A stretch of 64,000 nucleotides of DNA from Paenibacillus sp. MMS20-IR301 (GTDB lineage: Bacteria; Bacillota; Bacilli; Paenibacillales; Paenibacillaceae), in NCBI RefSeq assembly GCF_032302195.1, contig NZ_CP135275.1, positions 4,650,001 to 4,714,000 of the forward strand, given 5' to 3'. Made by a program: the position numbers and the translations under genes. Below, piece by piece: positions 53,184 through 62,817 of the stretch (its first letter is position 1; every line of letters starts with the position of its first letter). The notes below the pieces were generated by a model. It was not told the origin of the DNA and did no database searches. It saw only the letters and a program-made list of their open reading frames with translations.

Positions 53184-54251
53184 TTACTGCTTAGCCTTAG
53201 CTAAAGCTTCTGAAAGGTTGTTGAATATCTCTATAAAGGTTTCGATGGATTCATTGGTATACGTATCATTTGGAGCATATACAATCTGCCCTTTAGTAAT
53301 AGCGGTTGTGTTCTTAAGTGCAGGTGCATTATCAATTACGTCCTGCGCTGGAACGGAGGCTTCATCCGAAGAGATAGCTGCATCCCGGTCCAGTACAAAG
53401 ATCCAATCCGGATTGCTTTGGGCAATAGCTTCAACCGAAATATCATCACCCTGATGATCCGAAGAAGACTTCTCCACTTCTAATGCAGGAACCCAGCCAA
53501 GAATTTCATACAACGGGCCCCATACACGTCCGGAATGAGGAGCGGAGAAGCCGATGGTTCCGCCAGAAACAACAACACTCATGATCTTGTCGGTTCCATT
53601 ATAAGCAGCTTTGGCATCTGCAATAGCTTTATCGAAATCAGCATTCAATTTGCCGGCTTCTTCCTGCTTGCCGAAGATTTCACCCAAATCGGTTGTTGTC
53701 TGCTTAAATCCGTTAACCAGGTTGTCTCCAGGTGATGCCGCTTCTGTAGATACATCAAAATTAAGATCAATCACCGCTGCATTCGGCACCAATTTTTTGA
53801 TATCTTCATAGTAGCCGGCAAATCTTTGGCCAACAATGACAAGTTCAGGCTCTACAGAGGCCAGGATTTCAAGATTAGGTTCACGGTGATCTCCAATATC
53901 CTGTACCGTGTCATCACTTACGTATGGTGAATCCGGAGGCATTACCCCCTTCGGTGCAGCCGCTAATTTAACACCCCAATCAGACAAAGTCTCAAAGGTT
54001 CTGTTGTCGAGAGCAACTACCTTCGCCGGATTAACAGGAACAGTAACGGTTCCATGAGCATCGGTAATTTCAACTGTTGCAGCAGCACTGGAATTAGCGG
54101 CAGCTGAGGTTGTGGCAGCAGGAGTAGCATTAGCAGGACTGACGGTATTCGAATCAGCAGGTTTATTGTCTGAATTGGAGCATGCCGCCAATACCAAAGC
54201 AAAAATTGCAACTAAAAACACTGATAATTTCGAAAGATTGAATTTCCTCAT
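53184..54251 (-). CDS. yclQ: Siderophore-binding lipoprotein
   Basis: 355-residue binding protein of the iron-siderophore class; relatives in YclNOPQ bind catecholate or petrobactin-type siderophores. Lipobox VLAAC (Cys 24), then an Asn/Thr/Ala linker, then two lobes joined by a long helix (VVALDNRTFETLSDWGVKL, EPELVIVGQRFAGYYEDIKK, NPDWIFVLDRDAAI). First gene of the operon, placed just below a Fur box, so iron starvation should induce it. GGGGGA precedes ATG. Confidence 0.93.
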   Translation of the reverse strand: MRKFNLSKLSVFLVAIFALVLAACSNSDNKPADSNTVSPANATPAATTSAAANSSAAATVEITDAHGTVTVPVNPAKVVALDNRTFETLSDWGVKLAAAPKGVMPPDSPYVSDDTVQDIGDHREPNLEILASVEPELVIVGQRFAGYYEDIKKLVPNAAVIDLNFDVSTEAASPGDNLVNGFKQTTTDLGEIFGKQEEAGKLNADFDKAIADAKAAYNGTDKIMSVVVSGGTIGFSAPHSGRVWGPLYEILGWVPALEVEKSSSDHQGDDISVEAIAQSNPDWIFVLDRDAAISSDEASVPAQDVIDNAPALKNTTAITKGQIVYAPNDTYTNESIETFIEIFNNLSEALAKAKQ

Positions 54252-54325
54252 TTATATCCCCCTAGTTATGTATGCTTGATTCACAAGCAGATTATTGTAA
54301 TGATGACATCAATATCGCGATTACT

Positions 54326-54346
54326 TGATAATGATTATCATTTTCA
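54326..54346. promoter_or_regulatory. Fur box
   Basis: TGATAAT-G-ATTATCA perfect 7-1-7 repeat at 54326-54340, extended by TTTTCA. It lies directly downstream of the yclQ -10. Confidence 0.92.
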
Positions 54347-54352
54347 CTTACT

Positions 54353-54381
54353 ATAATATATCAAATTAATAAAATATTCAA
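54353..54381 (-). promoter_or_regulatory. yclQNOP promoter
   Basis: Minus strand TTGAAT (54376-54381), 17-bp spacer, TATTAT (54353-54358), adjacent to the Fur box. Confidence 0.8.
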
Positions 54382-54402
54382 CAAAGCAGCACAAAAGCAG
54401 CA

Positions 54403-54456
54403 CAAAAAACTCTTCCCGTCTGCCGCAAATCCGCAGTCCGGGAAGAGTTTTTTTAT
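54403..54456 (-). terminator. Terminator of the YceI-like gene
   Basis: 12-bp stem AAACTCTTCCCG/CGGGAAGAGTTT (54407-54418 with 54439-54450) with A/T runs on both sides. It is 28 bp past the stop at 54484. Confidence 0.88.
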
Positions 54457-54483
54457 AAACATATAGTCTTTAAAATCCTATAT

Positions 54484-55203
54484 TTATTTGCTCAGCACAA
54501 GCTCCAGGCGCACCTCAAGGTTATTCTCGGTATCCAGCACGATTGAGTGCGGGTTACTCATACCGAAATCTTCAAAGGTGACCATTGTCGTTCCCGACAG
54601 CATCAGCTGTCCGCCGCTGTATACGGCCTGTGAGTCGAAGGTTACATCCTTCTCTATGCCTTTAACCGTCAGCTTTCCTTGCAGTTCTACAGGCACGGCA
54701 GTGCCTTCTGTCCATTCCGCCGGAAGCTCCGAGAAAGAGCTCACTACAAACGAAGATTGCGGGAATTCTGTAACGGACAGGAAGTCGCTTCCCTTAACAT
54801 GCTCGTCCCGCTGGCCGTTGCCGGAATCCAGGGCACTCATCTCCACCGTTCCTTCACCTGTCATCGAGCCGGCATCCTCCAGATTCACATTCCAGGTTCC
54901 CGTCACAGACGGGTCTACGAAATTAACGGTTTCTTTGGATGTTGTCACGGACCAGTAGACCTTCGAGGTGTCGGCGATGCTCCAGGCCCCGTTCAACTGC
55001 TCGGCTGTAACTGCTGCACCAGTCCCTGCCGCTGCGTTCGCAGTTCCTGCTTCGGTAATGCCGGTCTCCTGATTCTGCGCAGGAATAACAGATTCGATCT
55101 CAACATTATTGCCAAGGCTATTGTTAAGTAGCATGAATGCTGTGATGGCTCCTGCGATGACGACTGCGACTGCGGCTAAGGCGATTGTTTTCTTCTTATT
55201 CAT
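54484..55203 (-). CDS. YceI-family protein with N-terminal membrane anchor
   Basis: 239 residues. One N-terminal helix (TIALAAVAVVIAGAITAFML), a linker to about residue 70, then a YceI lipocalin-like beta-barrel (GAWSIADTSKVYWSVTTSKE, VTEFPQSSFVVSSF, LTVKGIEKDVTF, FGMSNPHSIV), a fold that binds long isoprenoid or lipid molecules. ATG 55203 has GGAGGG seven bases upstream; the longer frame to 55221 starts with TTG and lacks one. Orientation outside the membrane inferred. Upstream of and divergent from the two-component genes. Confidence 0.88.
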   Translation of the reverse strand: MNKKKTIALAAVAVVIAGAITAFMLLNNSLGNNVEIESVIPAQNQETGITEAGTANAAAGTGAAVTAEQLNGAWSIADTSKVYWSVTTSKETVNFVDPSVTGTWNVNLEDAGSMTGEGTVEMSALDSGNGQRDEHVKGSDFLSVTEFPQSSFVVSSFSELPAEWTEGTAVPVELQGKLTVKGIEKDVTFDSQAVYSGGQLMLSGTTMVTFEDFGMSNPHSIVLDTENNLEVRLELVLSK

Positions 55204-55390
55204 CTTATTCCCTCCATCCAATTCTCTGTATGCCTATCCTGGCTTGGTTCCCATTCTAACAAATGAATATGTCGGGAATAAGTCAAAGCAGAGCGGGCGG
55301 CATTATGGTAGAATGATCGTAATTTTAAGTATCCCGAAAGCCGTAGCCCGGAGGGCTATTTCCGCCGGACTGTGAAGGAGGCTGAATATA

Positions 55391-56071
55391 ATGAAATCCG
55401 TTCTGATTGTAGAAGATGAGGAAGCCATATCCAGGGTGCTTAGCGCCTATTTACGAAAAGCGGGCTACCACGTCACCCGGGCCGCCGACGGCCGGAGTGC
55501 CCTGGAAGCCTTCGAGGAAGCGCCGCCTTCGCTGATCCTGCTTGATATTATGCTGCCGAATATGGACGGCTTCGAGCTGCTGGGGCTGATCCGCGAGAAA
55601 AGCAGCTGCCCCGTCATTATGCTCACGGCCAGGGACGGGATTAATGACCGGCTCGCCGGGCTGGACGGCGGGGCCGATGATTATATGTCGAAGCCCTTCA
55701 TCCCCGAGGAGGTCGTGGCCCGCGTGAATGCCGTGCTGCGCCGCCCCTCGCAGTGGTCAGACGGCAGCCGCAAGCGCCACTACGGCAGCCTCTTCATCGA
55801 TTACTCGGCCCGCAGCGTATTCCTGAACGGGGCCGAGGTCAGCCTCAGCCCGCGCGACATGTCGGTGCTGCTGTTCCTGGCTGAGCGCCCGAATCAGATC
55901 TGCACCCGGGACCAGCTGCTGGAGCAGGTGTGGGAGATGGATTATGAGGGCAGTGACCGGGCGGTTGACCTCTCCATCAAGCGGCTGCGCCAGGCGCTGT
56001 CGCACTGGCCGGCCAATGAAGGGGAGATCCGTACGCTGAGAGGAACAGGATATCAATTATGGACAACATGA
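55391..56071 (+). CDS. OmpR/PhoB-family response regulator
   Basis: 226 residues. The receiver domain has DEE near the start, phospho-Asp in LILLDIMLPNMDGFE, Thr in VIMLTARD and Lys in DYMSKPF. The C-terminal winged helix contains DRAVDLSIKRLRQAL and RTLRGTGYQLW. AAGGAGG precedes ATG. Its end overlaps the histidine kinase gene by 13 bp, so they are a cognate pair. No target gene is evident. Confidence 0.96.
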   Translation: MKSVLIVEDEEAISRVLSAYLRKAGYHVTRAADGRSALEAFEEAPPSLILLDIMLPNMDGFELLGLIREKSSCPVIMLTARDGINDRLAGLDGGADDYMSKPFIPEEVVARVNAVLRRPSQWSDGSRKRHYGSLFIDYSARSVFLNGAEVSLSPRDMSVLLFLAERPNQICTRDQLLEQVWEMDYEGSDRAVDLSIKRLRQALSHWPANEGEIRTLRGTGYQLWTT

Positions 56072-57510
56072 ATCGCAGCAAAGAACTGAAGACAAGAATG
56101 GCAACAAGAACAGCAAAGGCAAAAAAGCCCACCTCCATTCTCTCCTACTGGACGCTGCGGTATCTGCTCATTATCAGCATCGGGCTGCTGCTGACCGCCC
56201 TCGTCACCTTCTGGTGGATTCAGCAGGAGGCGATGAATAACCGGATGCAGACGACAGGCCTGCTGGCCCAGGAGATTGCTGACCGCAGCGTTGGTATAGA
56301 CGGCGAGCTCACCATTACGAATAGCCTGGACCGGCTGGTTGAAGACCGCAAACGCTTCTTCAAGCTGACCGTGGAAATGTGCGTCATCATTACCGGACCG
56401 GAAGGTGAGCTGCTGTATTCCCAGCCGCCGCTTACGGATGCGGAAATGCGGCATAAGCTGAATGATTCGCTGACAGATTCACGGAGCCCGGAATTCAAAG
56501 CGGCCTCGGCCGAGATCCGTGGTAATCAAGGAACGCTCGGACAGGTCATCGTCCTGCAATCCAAACGCTCGCTGCGCCATATTCCGCAGGAGGAAATTAC
56601 GTTCTTCTCGATTATCATCGTATTCCTGATTATCCTGAGCTGGCTGACAATCTACCTGTTATCAATTAAGCTGGCTAAGCCAATCCAGCGGGTAGCCGCT
56701 GCTGCTGCTGAAATCAGCAGCGGCAAGTACAACATTGTCCTTAAGACAGAAGCCAACGAACGGGAAATTCATGAACTGCTGGTTTCCTTCCAGGAGATGG
56801 CGGGCAAGCTGCAGCAGTTCGAGCAGTCCCGGGCCGTTATGCTGGCGGGAGTGTCGCATGAGCTCAAGACACCGGTCACTTCAATCAAAGGCCTGCTCCA
56901 TGCCGTCCGCGAGGGTGTGGTGGACGGAGAGGAAGCCGGGGAGTTTCTTGATATTGCCTTGCTTGAAGCAGAACGGCTGCAGCGCATGGTTGCTGATCTC
57001 CTGGACTATAATGCGCTGGCAGCCGGAATTGTCGCTGTCCGCCATGACAGGCTGGAGGCTGCACCGCTGCTGGAGGAGATTCTCTATCAATGGAGTCTGA
57101 CCCAGGGCGAGGAGGTCTGCGAGCCTGTGCTGCAGCTCCCCGGGAAGCCGCTGATCCTGCGGGGCGACCCGCTGCGCATCCAGCAGATCGTCGTTAATCT
57201 GCTGAATAACAGCGTGCAGGCCAGGGTGCCGGGCCGCAAGCTGCAGTTAACGCTGCAGCTCACAGCCCCGCCGCAGGGCGGCGCTGTGATTACGGTTACC
57301 GATAACGGCACGGGCATCTCCCCGGAGAGCCGGGAGCTGATCTTCGAGCCGTTCTTCCGCAGCACCGGCAAGCAGAGCCTGCTGCGCGGACTCGGCCTCG
57401 GCCTGACCTTCAGCCGGCTGCTGGCCGAGGCGATGGGCGGCAGCCTGGAGCTTGGCAGCGCCCCCGGCGAAGGCTGCTCTTTCGTGCTGCGGCTGCCGCT
57501 TGCCGTGTGA
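56059..57510 (+). CDS. Sensor histidine kinase
   Basis: 483 residues. Two membrane helices (about 32-53 and 175-200) flank a sensor domain of about 120 residues with no recognised ligand site. A HAMP linker (LAKPIQRVAAAAAEISSGKY), the H box GVSHELKTPVTSIKG, N box NLLNNSVQA, G1 VTDNGTGISP, F box FEPFF and G2 GLGLGL follow, all intact. Partner of the response regulator encoded just upstream. Confidence 0.95.
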   Translation: MDNMNRSKELKTRMATRTAKAKKPTSILSYWTLRYLLIISIGLLLTALVTFWWIQQEAMNNRMQTTGLLAQEIADRSVGIDGELTITNSLDRLVEDRKRFFKLTVEMCVIITGPEGELLYSQPPLTDAEMRHKLNDSLTDSRSPEFKAASAEIRGNQGTLGQVIVLQSKRSLRHIPQEEITFFSIIIVFLIILSWLTIYLLSIKLAKPIQRVAAAAAEISSGKYNIVLKTEANEREIHELLVSFQEMAGKLQQFEQSRAVMLAGVSHELKTPVTSIKGLLHAVREGVVDGEEAGEFLDIALLEAERLQRMVADLLDYNALAAGIVAVRHDRLEAAPLLEEILYQWSLTQGEEVCEPVLQLPGKPLILRGDPLRIQQIVVNLLNNSVQARVPGRKLQLTLQLTAPPQGGAVITVTDNGTGISPESRELIFEPFFRSTGKQSLLRGLGLGLTFSRLLAEAMGGSLELGSAPGEGCSFVLRLPLAV

Positions 57511-57661
57511 AAGGCCGGCTTCGGCCGGACAAAACCGCGCGGCGGAAGCTTGAGGCCGCCGGAGGGGACGGACGCCGGCAAACGGGAGTGATAAGCTAGT
57601 ATTCCCGCAGCTAAGCGTCATGGTATAATCAATGGATTACAATGGAAACCGGAGGCTGTAT

Positions 57662-58156
57662 ATGCTTACTTTTGAACAGAAATTAGCTATTCTTGATTCT
57701 TATCCCCAACTGGAGCGGCGGAATGTCTCGCTTGGACGGGTGAATTATCATTTCGAGGAGAGCCGGCATGATAAGAAAACCGTAGCTTCCCATATCCATC
57801 CGAACGGCAACGGCTTCGTTTATGCAGGCCTGCTGCGCGGATACGACAGCGATGACAAAGGCATGGTGAATATCCGCGACTATTCCGAAGCGGAGCTGCG
57901 CGAGCTGGTGGATGCCTCCATCACCTCCCTGTCGATGTTCATTCCCGAGGCTCCCGCTCCGGCCAAACGAAAGAAAAAAGCACCGGCCGCCGCTGAGTCC
58001 CTGTGGAAAAATACCGAGGGTCATACGCTGAGCCTTAAATTTGAAGAGGATCTGTGGTACCTGTATGCCGGGCTTCAGTTGGAGATGGCATTTGAAACAC
58101 CGGAGGAAGCCGAGGAATATTTGGCTGAAGAGGGCTTTGTAAGGGAGCAGACCTGA
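57662..58156 (+). CDS. Small cytoplasmic protein of unknown function
   Basis: 164 residues from ATG 57662 with GGAGG seven bases upstream; the longer frame to 57632 has no ribosome site. No signal or membrane helix. The pattern (LTFEQKLAILDSYPQLERRN, NGFVYAGLLRG, SLKFEEDLWYLYAGLQLEMA) suggests two alpha/beta halves joined by a Lys/Ala/Pro linker (PAPAKRKKKAPAAAE). Not recognised. Followed 30 bp later by a membrane protein gene. Confidence 0.7.
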   Translation: MLTFEQKLAILDSYPQLERRNVSLGRVNYHFEESRHDKKTVASHIHPNGNGFVYAGLLRGYDSDDKGMVNIRDYSEAELRELVDASITSLSMFIPEAPAPAKRKKKAPAAAESLWKNTEGHTLSLKFEEDLWYLYAGLQLEMAFETPEEAEEYLAEEGFVREQT

Positions 58157-58186
58157 TTTCCTATTAAAACTGAAGGAGGATGTGTT

Positions 58187-58924
58187 ATGAACAATCCGGA
58201 AGGCGGAGCACCTTTTAAGAATCCCGGGGGGCCAAATCATGAGAACGGGCAGCCGCAGCGCAGCAATGGAGCAGAACCGTGGAACAACCTGCTCCAGGAT
58301 CACCGCGTCAAGCAGGCACAGCTGGTCAGCAGACAATATTGGGGATTCTATGTCAACGCCCTGATGCGCCCTTACCGTACCATGAAAGGGATCGGGACAG
58401 CCCATTTCCTGAACAGTCTGATCACGATGGGCCTGACCGCCATACTATCCGCACTGTATTTCCTCACCTGGTTCATTAAATGGGATATCTCGCCGGTAAT
58501 TGGCCCCGGATTTCTGAAGCCGCTGCTGCTGACCGCAGCCGGTATTGCCGTTGGCTTCGGGACCACCTATGCTGCGCTCCGGCTGGAGAAGGTCAGCTTC
58601 GATGTCAAATTGCTCATTACCCGGTTCGGCACACTGCTCGTCCCGGCTGTAGCCCTGCTGGTTCTGGCCATTCTGACGCTGATCATCAGCCTGTATTCCT
58701 TCTCGGTTCTCCTGCTTGTCCTGTCACTGCTCTTTGTCTTTGTAAGCATCAACTCCGTGGCGTTCCAATATCCGCTGAATACCTCAAACCGCGGAATCGA
58801 TACTTTGTACCTGATTGCTACCGCCAATGCTGCGACCGGATATCTGTTCTACAGGCTGATCGTATCGGTCTTTACCGGAGCGGTGTACGGGCTGTTCAGC
58901 GGTATTTCACCATTCGGATTATAG
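58187..58924 (+). CDS. Multi-pass membrane protein (Yip1-like topology), unknown function
   Basis: 245 residues: a Pro/Gly/Asn-rich cytoplasmic N-terminus of about 60 residues, including NALMRPYRTMKGIGT, then five to six hydrophobic segments. The topology and the fixed N-terminal FYVNALMRPY patch resemble Yip1-domain proteins of Bacillota, a tentative match. AAGGAGG precedes ATG. Probably co-transcribed with the gene before it. Confidence 0.68.
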   Translation: MNNPEGGAPFKNPGGPNHENGQPQRSNGAEPWNNLLQDHRVKQAQLVSRQYWGFYVNALMRPYRTMKGIGTAHFLNSLITMGLTAILSALYFLTWFIKWDISPVIGPGFLKPLLLTAAGIAVGFGTTYAALRLEKVSFDVKLLITRFGTLLVPAVALLVLAILTLIISLYSFSVLLLVLSLLFVFVSINSVAFQYPLNTSNRGIDTLYLIATANAATGYLFYRLIVSVFTGAVYGLFSGISPFGL

Positions 58925-58940
58925 ACAGCTTCGCCCCTAG

Positions 58941-58978
58941 GCAAACAGGAGGACCCGCAGACGGGTCCTCCTGTTTGC
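58941..58978. terminator. Strong stem-loop between convergent genes
   Basis: Perfect 16-bp stem (58941-58956 with 58963-58978), six-base loop, no long U-tract on either strand. Likely a bidirectional terminator. Confidence 0.6.
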
Positions 58979-58992
58979 TATGCTCCTTCAGG

Positions 58993-59922
58993 TTACTGAG
59001 TCGTGGCCGGCATTTGAGCCTCCTGGGCATCAAGCGCTTCCTGCGGCACCTTAATTTCCGTGATTTCGTTGTATCCGGAGATGATAGCGTTCATCTTCAT
59101 ATCCATGGATACTGTCTGCTCTCCGCTCGTCATGTCCATCACTATATTCACATTCGTTTCCACCGGCAGATAGGTTTCCTTATTCACCGAATTGGAAATC
59201 GTCATGCTTTTGATATTCATATTCTCCATCATTGCGGTCATCTGGCTGTCTGCGGTGCCGCTCTGGTTCAGATAGTTTTGCGCCAGGCTCTTCACATCAT
59301 CGCCGGATACATCCGCTGTCAGCACATAATTATCGCCTTCTTCCGTGATGGTGGTCTGCCCGGCAATTTGTTTGAACTGCTCCAGTTGTGTCTCCGGGCT
59401 GGCCGACTGCTGCATGAGTTCCGTCATCTGCGCTGTCATCCCGGATGGCAGCTTCATCCACTGTCCGCCTGTCAGCGTGAAGACGCCGTCCCCGGTAATG
59501 TACTGCTCGATCTGCTGCTCTCCCTGACCTGCCAGATTCATAGCAATCTTCTGATGCATCTGCAGCGGATCTTTAATGAACTCTGATGTTGTCTTCATGT
59601 CTATTGCCTGTTCCTGAGAGGTCTCCCCCTGCTTGATCACCATATTCTGCTGCATCTGTGATTCCATTCTGAAGCTCTTCAATTCCGCCGCCGCCGCAGC
59701 AGTCTTCTGGATCAATTCCTCCAGAGCCGGAGCACCTGCCGCCTGTTCTGCCGTTGACGCAGCCCCGGAACCTTCCGGAGCTGCGGTAGCGGTGGTACTG
59801 GCAGCCGCCGGAGCTTCAGCAGCATTGGCAGACGGCTCGGCAGCCTCATTATTGCCGCAGGCAGCCAAAGCTACTGTAAGTGCTGCTCCCATAATTAACG
59901 TAGTCCATTTCTTCAAATTCAT
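58993..59922 (-). CDS. Lipoprotein of the DUF6612/LppX-like type
   Basis: 309 residues from ATG 59922 (GAGGAGGGA upstream). Lipobox VALAAC, an Ala/Thr/Pro linker to about 65, then a folded domain of repeated amphipathic strands and helices (LKSFRMESQMQQNMVIKQ, IEQYITGDGVFTLTGGQWMK, YLPVETNVNIVMDMTS) resembling half-barrel lipoproteins such as LolA/LppX. Family name given from memory. Role in envelope or lipid handling is inferred only. Confidence 0.75.
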   Translation of the reverse strand: MNLKKWTTLIMGAALTVALAACGNNEAAEPSANAAEAPAAASTTATAAPEGSGAASTAEQAAGAPALEELIQKTAAAAAELKSFRMESQMQQNMVIKQGETSQEQAIDMKTTSEFIKDPLQMHQKIAMNLAGQGEQQIEQYITGDGVFTLTGGQWMKLPSGMTAQMTELMQQSASPETQLEQFKQIAGQTTITEEGDNYVLTADVSGDDVKSLAQNYLNQSGTADSQMTAMMENMNIKSMTISNSVNKETYLPVETNVNIVMDMTSGEQTVSMDMKMNAIISGYNEITEIKVPQEALDAQEAQMPATTQ

Positions 59923-60123
59923 TCCCTCCTCAAGTTGTAAGCAAGTTGTATTAGTGCTTGCCAACTATTAACCAAAGAAGAAAATCCTCTAACATTTCCC
60001 AAAGAAGTTACCATCTCATACGGGTAAGGGGAGGGGCAAAAAGAACACTATGAAGCGGACGGAAACTGTGGTTAGATGAAGGTGAACTATCTAAAACCAA
60101 CAGGGAAAGAAGCGTGAGCCCGC

Positions 60124-61581
60124 ATGAGTTTTGAAATTGTAGAGGCGACCATATCCGAGATTCAGGCTGCGATGGAATCCGGCGAGATCACTTCCAGACA
60201 ATTAGTTCTGATGTACTTTGAACGTATTGCCAATCATGACAAGAACGGCCTGACGGTCAACTCCGTCCTTGAAATCAATCCGGATGCGCTGTTCATTGCT
60301 GAATCCCTGGATGTTGAGCGTTCCCGGCAGGGTCCGCGCGGACCGCTGCACGGCATACCGCTACTGCTAAAGGACAACATCAATACAGGGGATAAAATGC
60401 ATACCAGTGCGGGTTCACTTGCGCTCGCGGATTCTTTTGCCGGGGAAGATGCCTTCATTGTTGCCCGGCTGCGCGCAGCCGGGGCCGTTATTATGGGCAA
60501 AGCCAATATGACGGAATTCGCCAATTTCATGACCAGCGGCATGCCCTCCGGTTACAGCTCCCGGGGCGGACAGGTGCTTAATCCTTACAATATCTCTACA
60601 CCTACGGGCGGGTCCAGTGCCGGGTCAGCGGTAGCTGTAGCCTGCAATTTCTGCACCGTATCCGTTGGAACGGAAACCTCCGGCTCCATTCTTAACCCCG
60701 GCAACCTGGGCTCAATCATCGGCATCAAGCCAACGGTGGGGATGCTCAGCCGCTCGGGTATTCTCCCGCTCTCAAATACGCAGGATACGGCCGGGCCCAT
60801 GGCCAGAACCGTCCGCGATGCAGTGCTGCTGCTGAACGCTATGCTGGGCCGGGATCCGAAGGATGCTGCAACGGGAACAAGTATAGGGAAGCTGCACGAG
60901 GATTATACGGTCTTCCTCGACCCGGACGGGCTGCGGGGGGCAAGAATCGGGATTCCGCGCGATTATTATTTCGAGGAGCTGACCGAGGAACAGCTCGCAC
61001 TGTTCAATGCCTCCGTGGACAGAATGCGCGAGCTGGGTGCAACGATTATTGATCCGGCAGAGATCAGAACTGCGCGGGAGATTAAATATTCCTCTGTCGT
61101 GCTGAATGAATTCAAAACTGCGCTGAACGCCTATCTGGCTACGCTGGGGCCGGGTGCTCCCATGCGCACATTAAAGGATATCATTGATTTCAACCATGCG
61201 CATCCTATAGAAACGCTGAAATTCGGACAATCCACCCTGCTGGATGCCGAGCATACCACTTCAGGCACACTGACTGAGCCGCAGTATCTGCACGACCGCC
61301 TGAGCGATCTGCGGCTCTGCAAGGAGCTCGGGATCGATGCCACGATGGAGGAGCATCAGCTTGATGCCCTGCTGTTCCCGGCTGACTTCGGCGCCCGGAT
61401 CACGTCAAGGGCGGGATACCCGTCCATCGTAGTTCCATCAGGCTATACCTCAGCCGGTGCTCCCTTCGGCGTGACCTTCTCCGCCCGGGTCTACCAGGAG
61501 CCGGTGCTCATCAGGCTGGCCTATGCCTACGAACAGAATTATAAGGTCCGCAAGGCACCCTCGCTGAAGAGCTTCATCTGA
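60124..61581 (+). CDS. Amidase-signature family hydrolase
   Basis: 485 residues. Ser-cis-Ser-Lys amidase: catalytic Lys in GIPLLLKDNINTGD (about 81), cis-Ser in PTGGSSAGSAVAVA and nucleophile Ser in SVGTETSGSILNPGN. Length matches the family. GatA-like partners (gatB, gatC) are absent, and the C-terminal substrate region reads FPADFGARITSRAGYPSIVV, so a stand-alone amidase of unknown substrate is favoured over tRNA amidation. The ribosome site is weak. Confidence 0.92.
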   Translation: MSFEIVEATISEIQAAMESGEITSRQLVLMYFERIANHDKNGLTVNSVLEINPDALFIAESLDVERSRQGPRGPLHGIPLLLKDNINTGDKMHTSAGSLALADSFAGEDAFIVARLRAAGAVIMGKANMTEFANFMTSGMPSGYSSRGGQVLNPYNISTPTGGSSAGSAVAVACNFCTVSVGTETSGSILNPGNLGSIIGIKPTVGMLSRSGILPLSNTQDTAGPMARTVRDAVLLLNAMLGRDPKDAATGTSIGKLHEDYTVFLDPDGLRGARIGIPRDYYFEELTEEQLALFNASVDRMRELGATIIDPAEIRTAREIKYSSVVLNEFKTALNAYLATLGPGAPMRTLKDIIDFNHAHPIETLKFGQSTLLDAEHTTSGTLTEPQYLHDRLSDLRLCKELGIDATMEEHQLDALLFPADFGARITSRAGYPSIVVPSGYTSAGAPFGVTFSARVYQEPVLIRLAYAYEQNYKVRKAPSLKSFI

Positions 61582-61602
61582 GACAGCTTCATCCGCGGGG
61601 CT

Positions 61603-61971
61603 TTAGTCAGCTGCGATGCCCATATGCCTGTTGCCTGCATGGGACAGGCCCCAGGTGCGCAGCTCATAGCTGCGTATTCCCGAGACTACATAGGGATCGC
61701 GCCCGGCGATGGCGACTGCTTCCTCACGGGAGGCGGCGCGGATAATAACCATGCCGCCAGGCGCATCGCTGAAGGGGCCGCACATGACCAGCTGCCCGCT
61801 GTGCTCCAGCTCCTGCAGATGCTTAACATGGCCGCGGATGATCTCCATATCTCTGCGGTCCTGCTCTGTCGGGCTCAGCAGAATAACATAACAAATATCC
61901 TCCCCGGGGTTTCCCTGCTCCGGGCTTGTACTTTTTCCGGCGGATTCTACCTGTAATTTCTCCTGATTCAT
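61603..61971 (-). CDS. YCII-domain protein
   Basis: 122 residues. A ferredoxin-like YCII fold: CYVILLSPTEQDRRDMEIIR, the HVKHLQELEHSGQLVMCGPF core with the conserved His and Gly-Pro, and FSDAPGGMVIIRAASREEAVA. From ATG 61971 with GAGGAGG eight bases upstream; the longer frame overlaps the upstream gene. YCII proteins may act as small enzymes or ligand binders; no specific reaction known. Co-directional with ypsA, 14 bp apart. Confidence 0.85.
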   Translation of the reverse strand: MNQEKLQVESAGKSTSPEQGNPGEDICYVILLSPTEQDRRDMEIIRGHVKHLQELEHSGQLVMCGPFSDAPGGMVIIRAASREEAVAIAGRDPYVVSGIRSYELRTWGLSHAGNRHMGIAAD

Positions 61972-61984
61972 TTGCGCTTCCTCC

Positions 61985-62542
61985 TCATTCATAATGACGC
62001 TGGCTCTCCTCATCAGCAATGCTCTGAATCTCTTCGGCATGTATCAGATACAGCTCATAATCGCCTTCCGCATGCAGCTTCATTGCCCGTTCCTTCGTAA
62101 ACTTCGCGCTGCCTTCCGCCGCATCCTCATCGTAGAACAACAGGATTCCGTCGCTTTTACGGAACAGCAGATCATCTCTGGCCCTGAACTGCCAGCTGCC
62201 GTCATACGGGGCATTGCTGACAGCTCCATAGTAGTCCGCTCCGGCAACGATCCGGCGGTACTCATTCTGCTTCTCTTCCTTCCACTTCTCCTCCGGCGCA
62301 GCATGGGCTGTAATAATCCCCAGCTTAAGTTCCGGATACTGCCGCTTCAGCTCAAGCACAACCTCGCAGGCCCATAAATCGACCCCGTATTGGCCGGGGG
62401 TAATCACCCATTCCAGCCCGTCCTCCAGCAGCGGAACCAGCCGGCTCGCGAGCGCTTTTTTGATAAAAGGAATCCCCTGATGCTTGCTGTCAAAAATCCC
62501 GAGCTCATGCGCACGGTAGCCCGTAACGAGTAAGGTTTTCAT
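61985..62542 (-). CDS. ypsA: YpsA-family (SLOG fold) protein
   Basis: 185 residues. N-terminal TLLVTGYRAHELGIFDSKHQ and the middle EWVITPGQYGVDLWACEVVL match the YpsA/DUF1273 family, a Rossmann-like SLOG nucleotide-ligand fold that in relatives influences cell division. Start ATG 62542 with AAAGAGG upstream; the frame to 62614 is too long. No gpsB is nearby. Confidence 0.9.
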   Translation of the reverse strand: MKTLLVTGYRAHELGIFDSKHQGIPFIKKALASRLVPLLEDGLEWVITPGQYGVDLWACEVVLELKRQYPELKLGIITAHAAPEEKWKEEKQNEYRRIVAGADYYGAVSNAPYDGSWQFRARDDLLFRKSDGILLFYDEDAAEGSAKFTKERAMKLHAEGDYELYLIHAEEIQSIADEESQRHYE

Positions 62543-62817
62543 GTGCTGCCTCTTTCCTGAACGCCTTCTTCCTGCGGCCTGTTCATTTCGCTCTATTATT
62601 GCATTATATACCATTTTGCCGTTTGAATCTTTGAGGAAGAATTGACCAGATTTTAAGCCTGCTTTCAGGAGCGTCTGATATAGTGTCCTCCAGACCGGTA
62701 TGTACGATGCCAGAGCAGCTGATTGCTCACAAACTATAGATTATGCTTCCGGAGTGAGTTTGTTCGGGGCAGAGCCGGGAGATGCATTGCCCACAAACTT
62801 TTAGGAGGATTACGTTT

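Noticed and set aside
58480..59586. 368-codon plus-strand ORF spanning the Yip1-like gene and the antisense of the lipoprotein gene
   Set aside because: Crosses a strong stem-loop and overlaps two better-supported genes in other frames.
60124..61581. Assignment of the amidase as GatA (tRNA amidotransferase)
   Set aside because: No gatB or gatC alongside, and the C-terminal substrate region does not look like GatA; kept as a stand-alone amidase.
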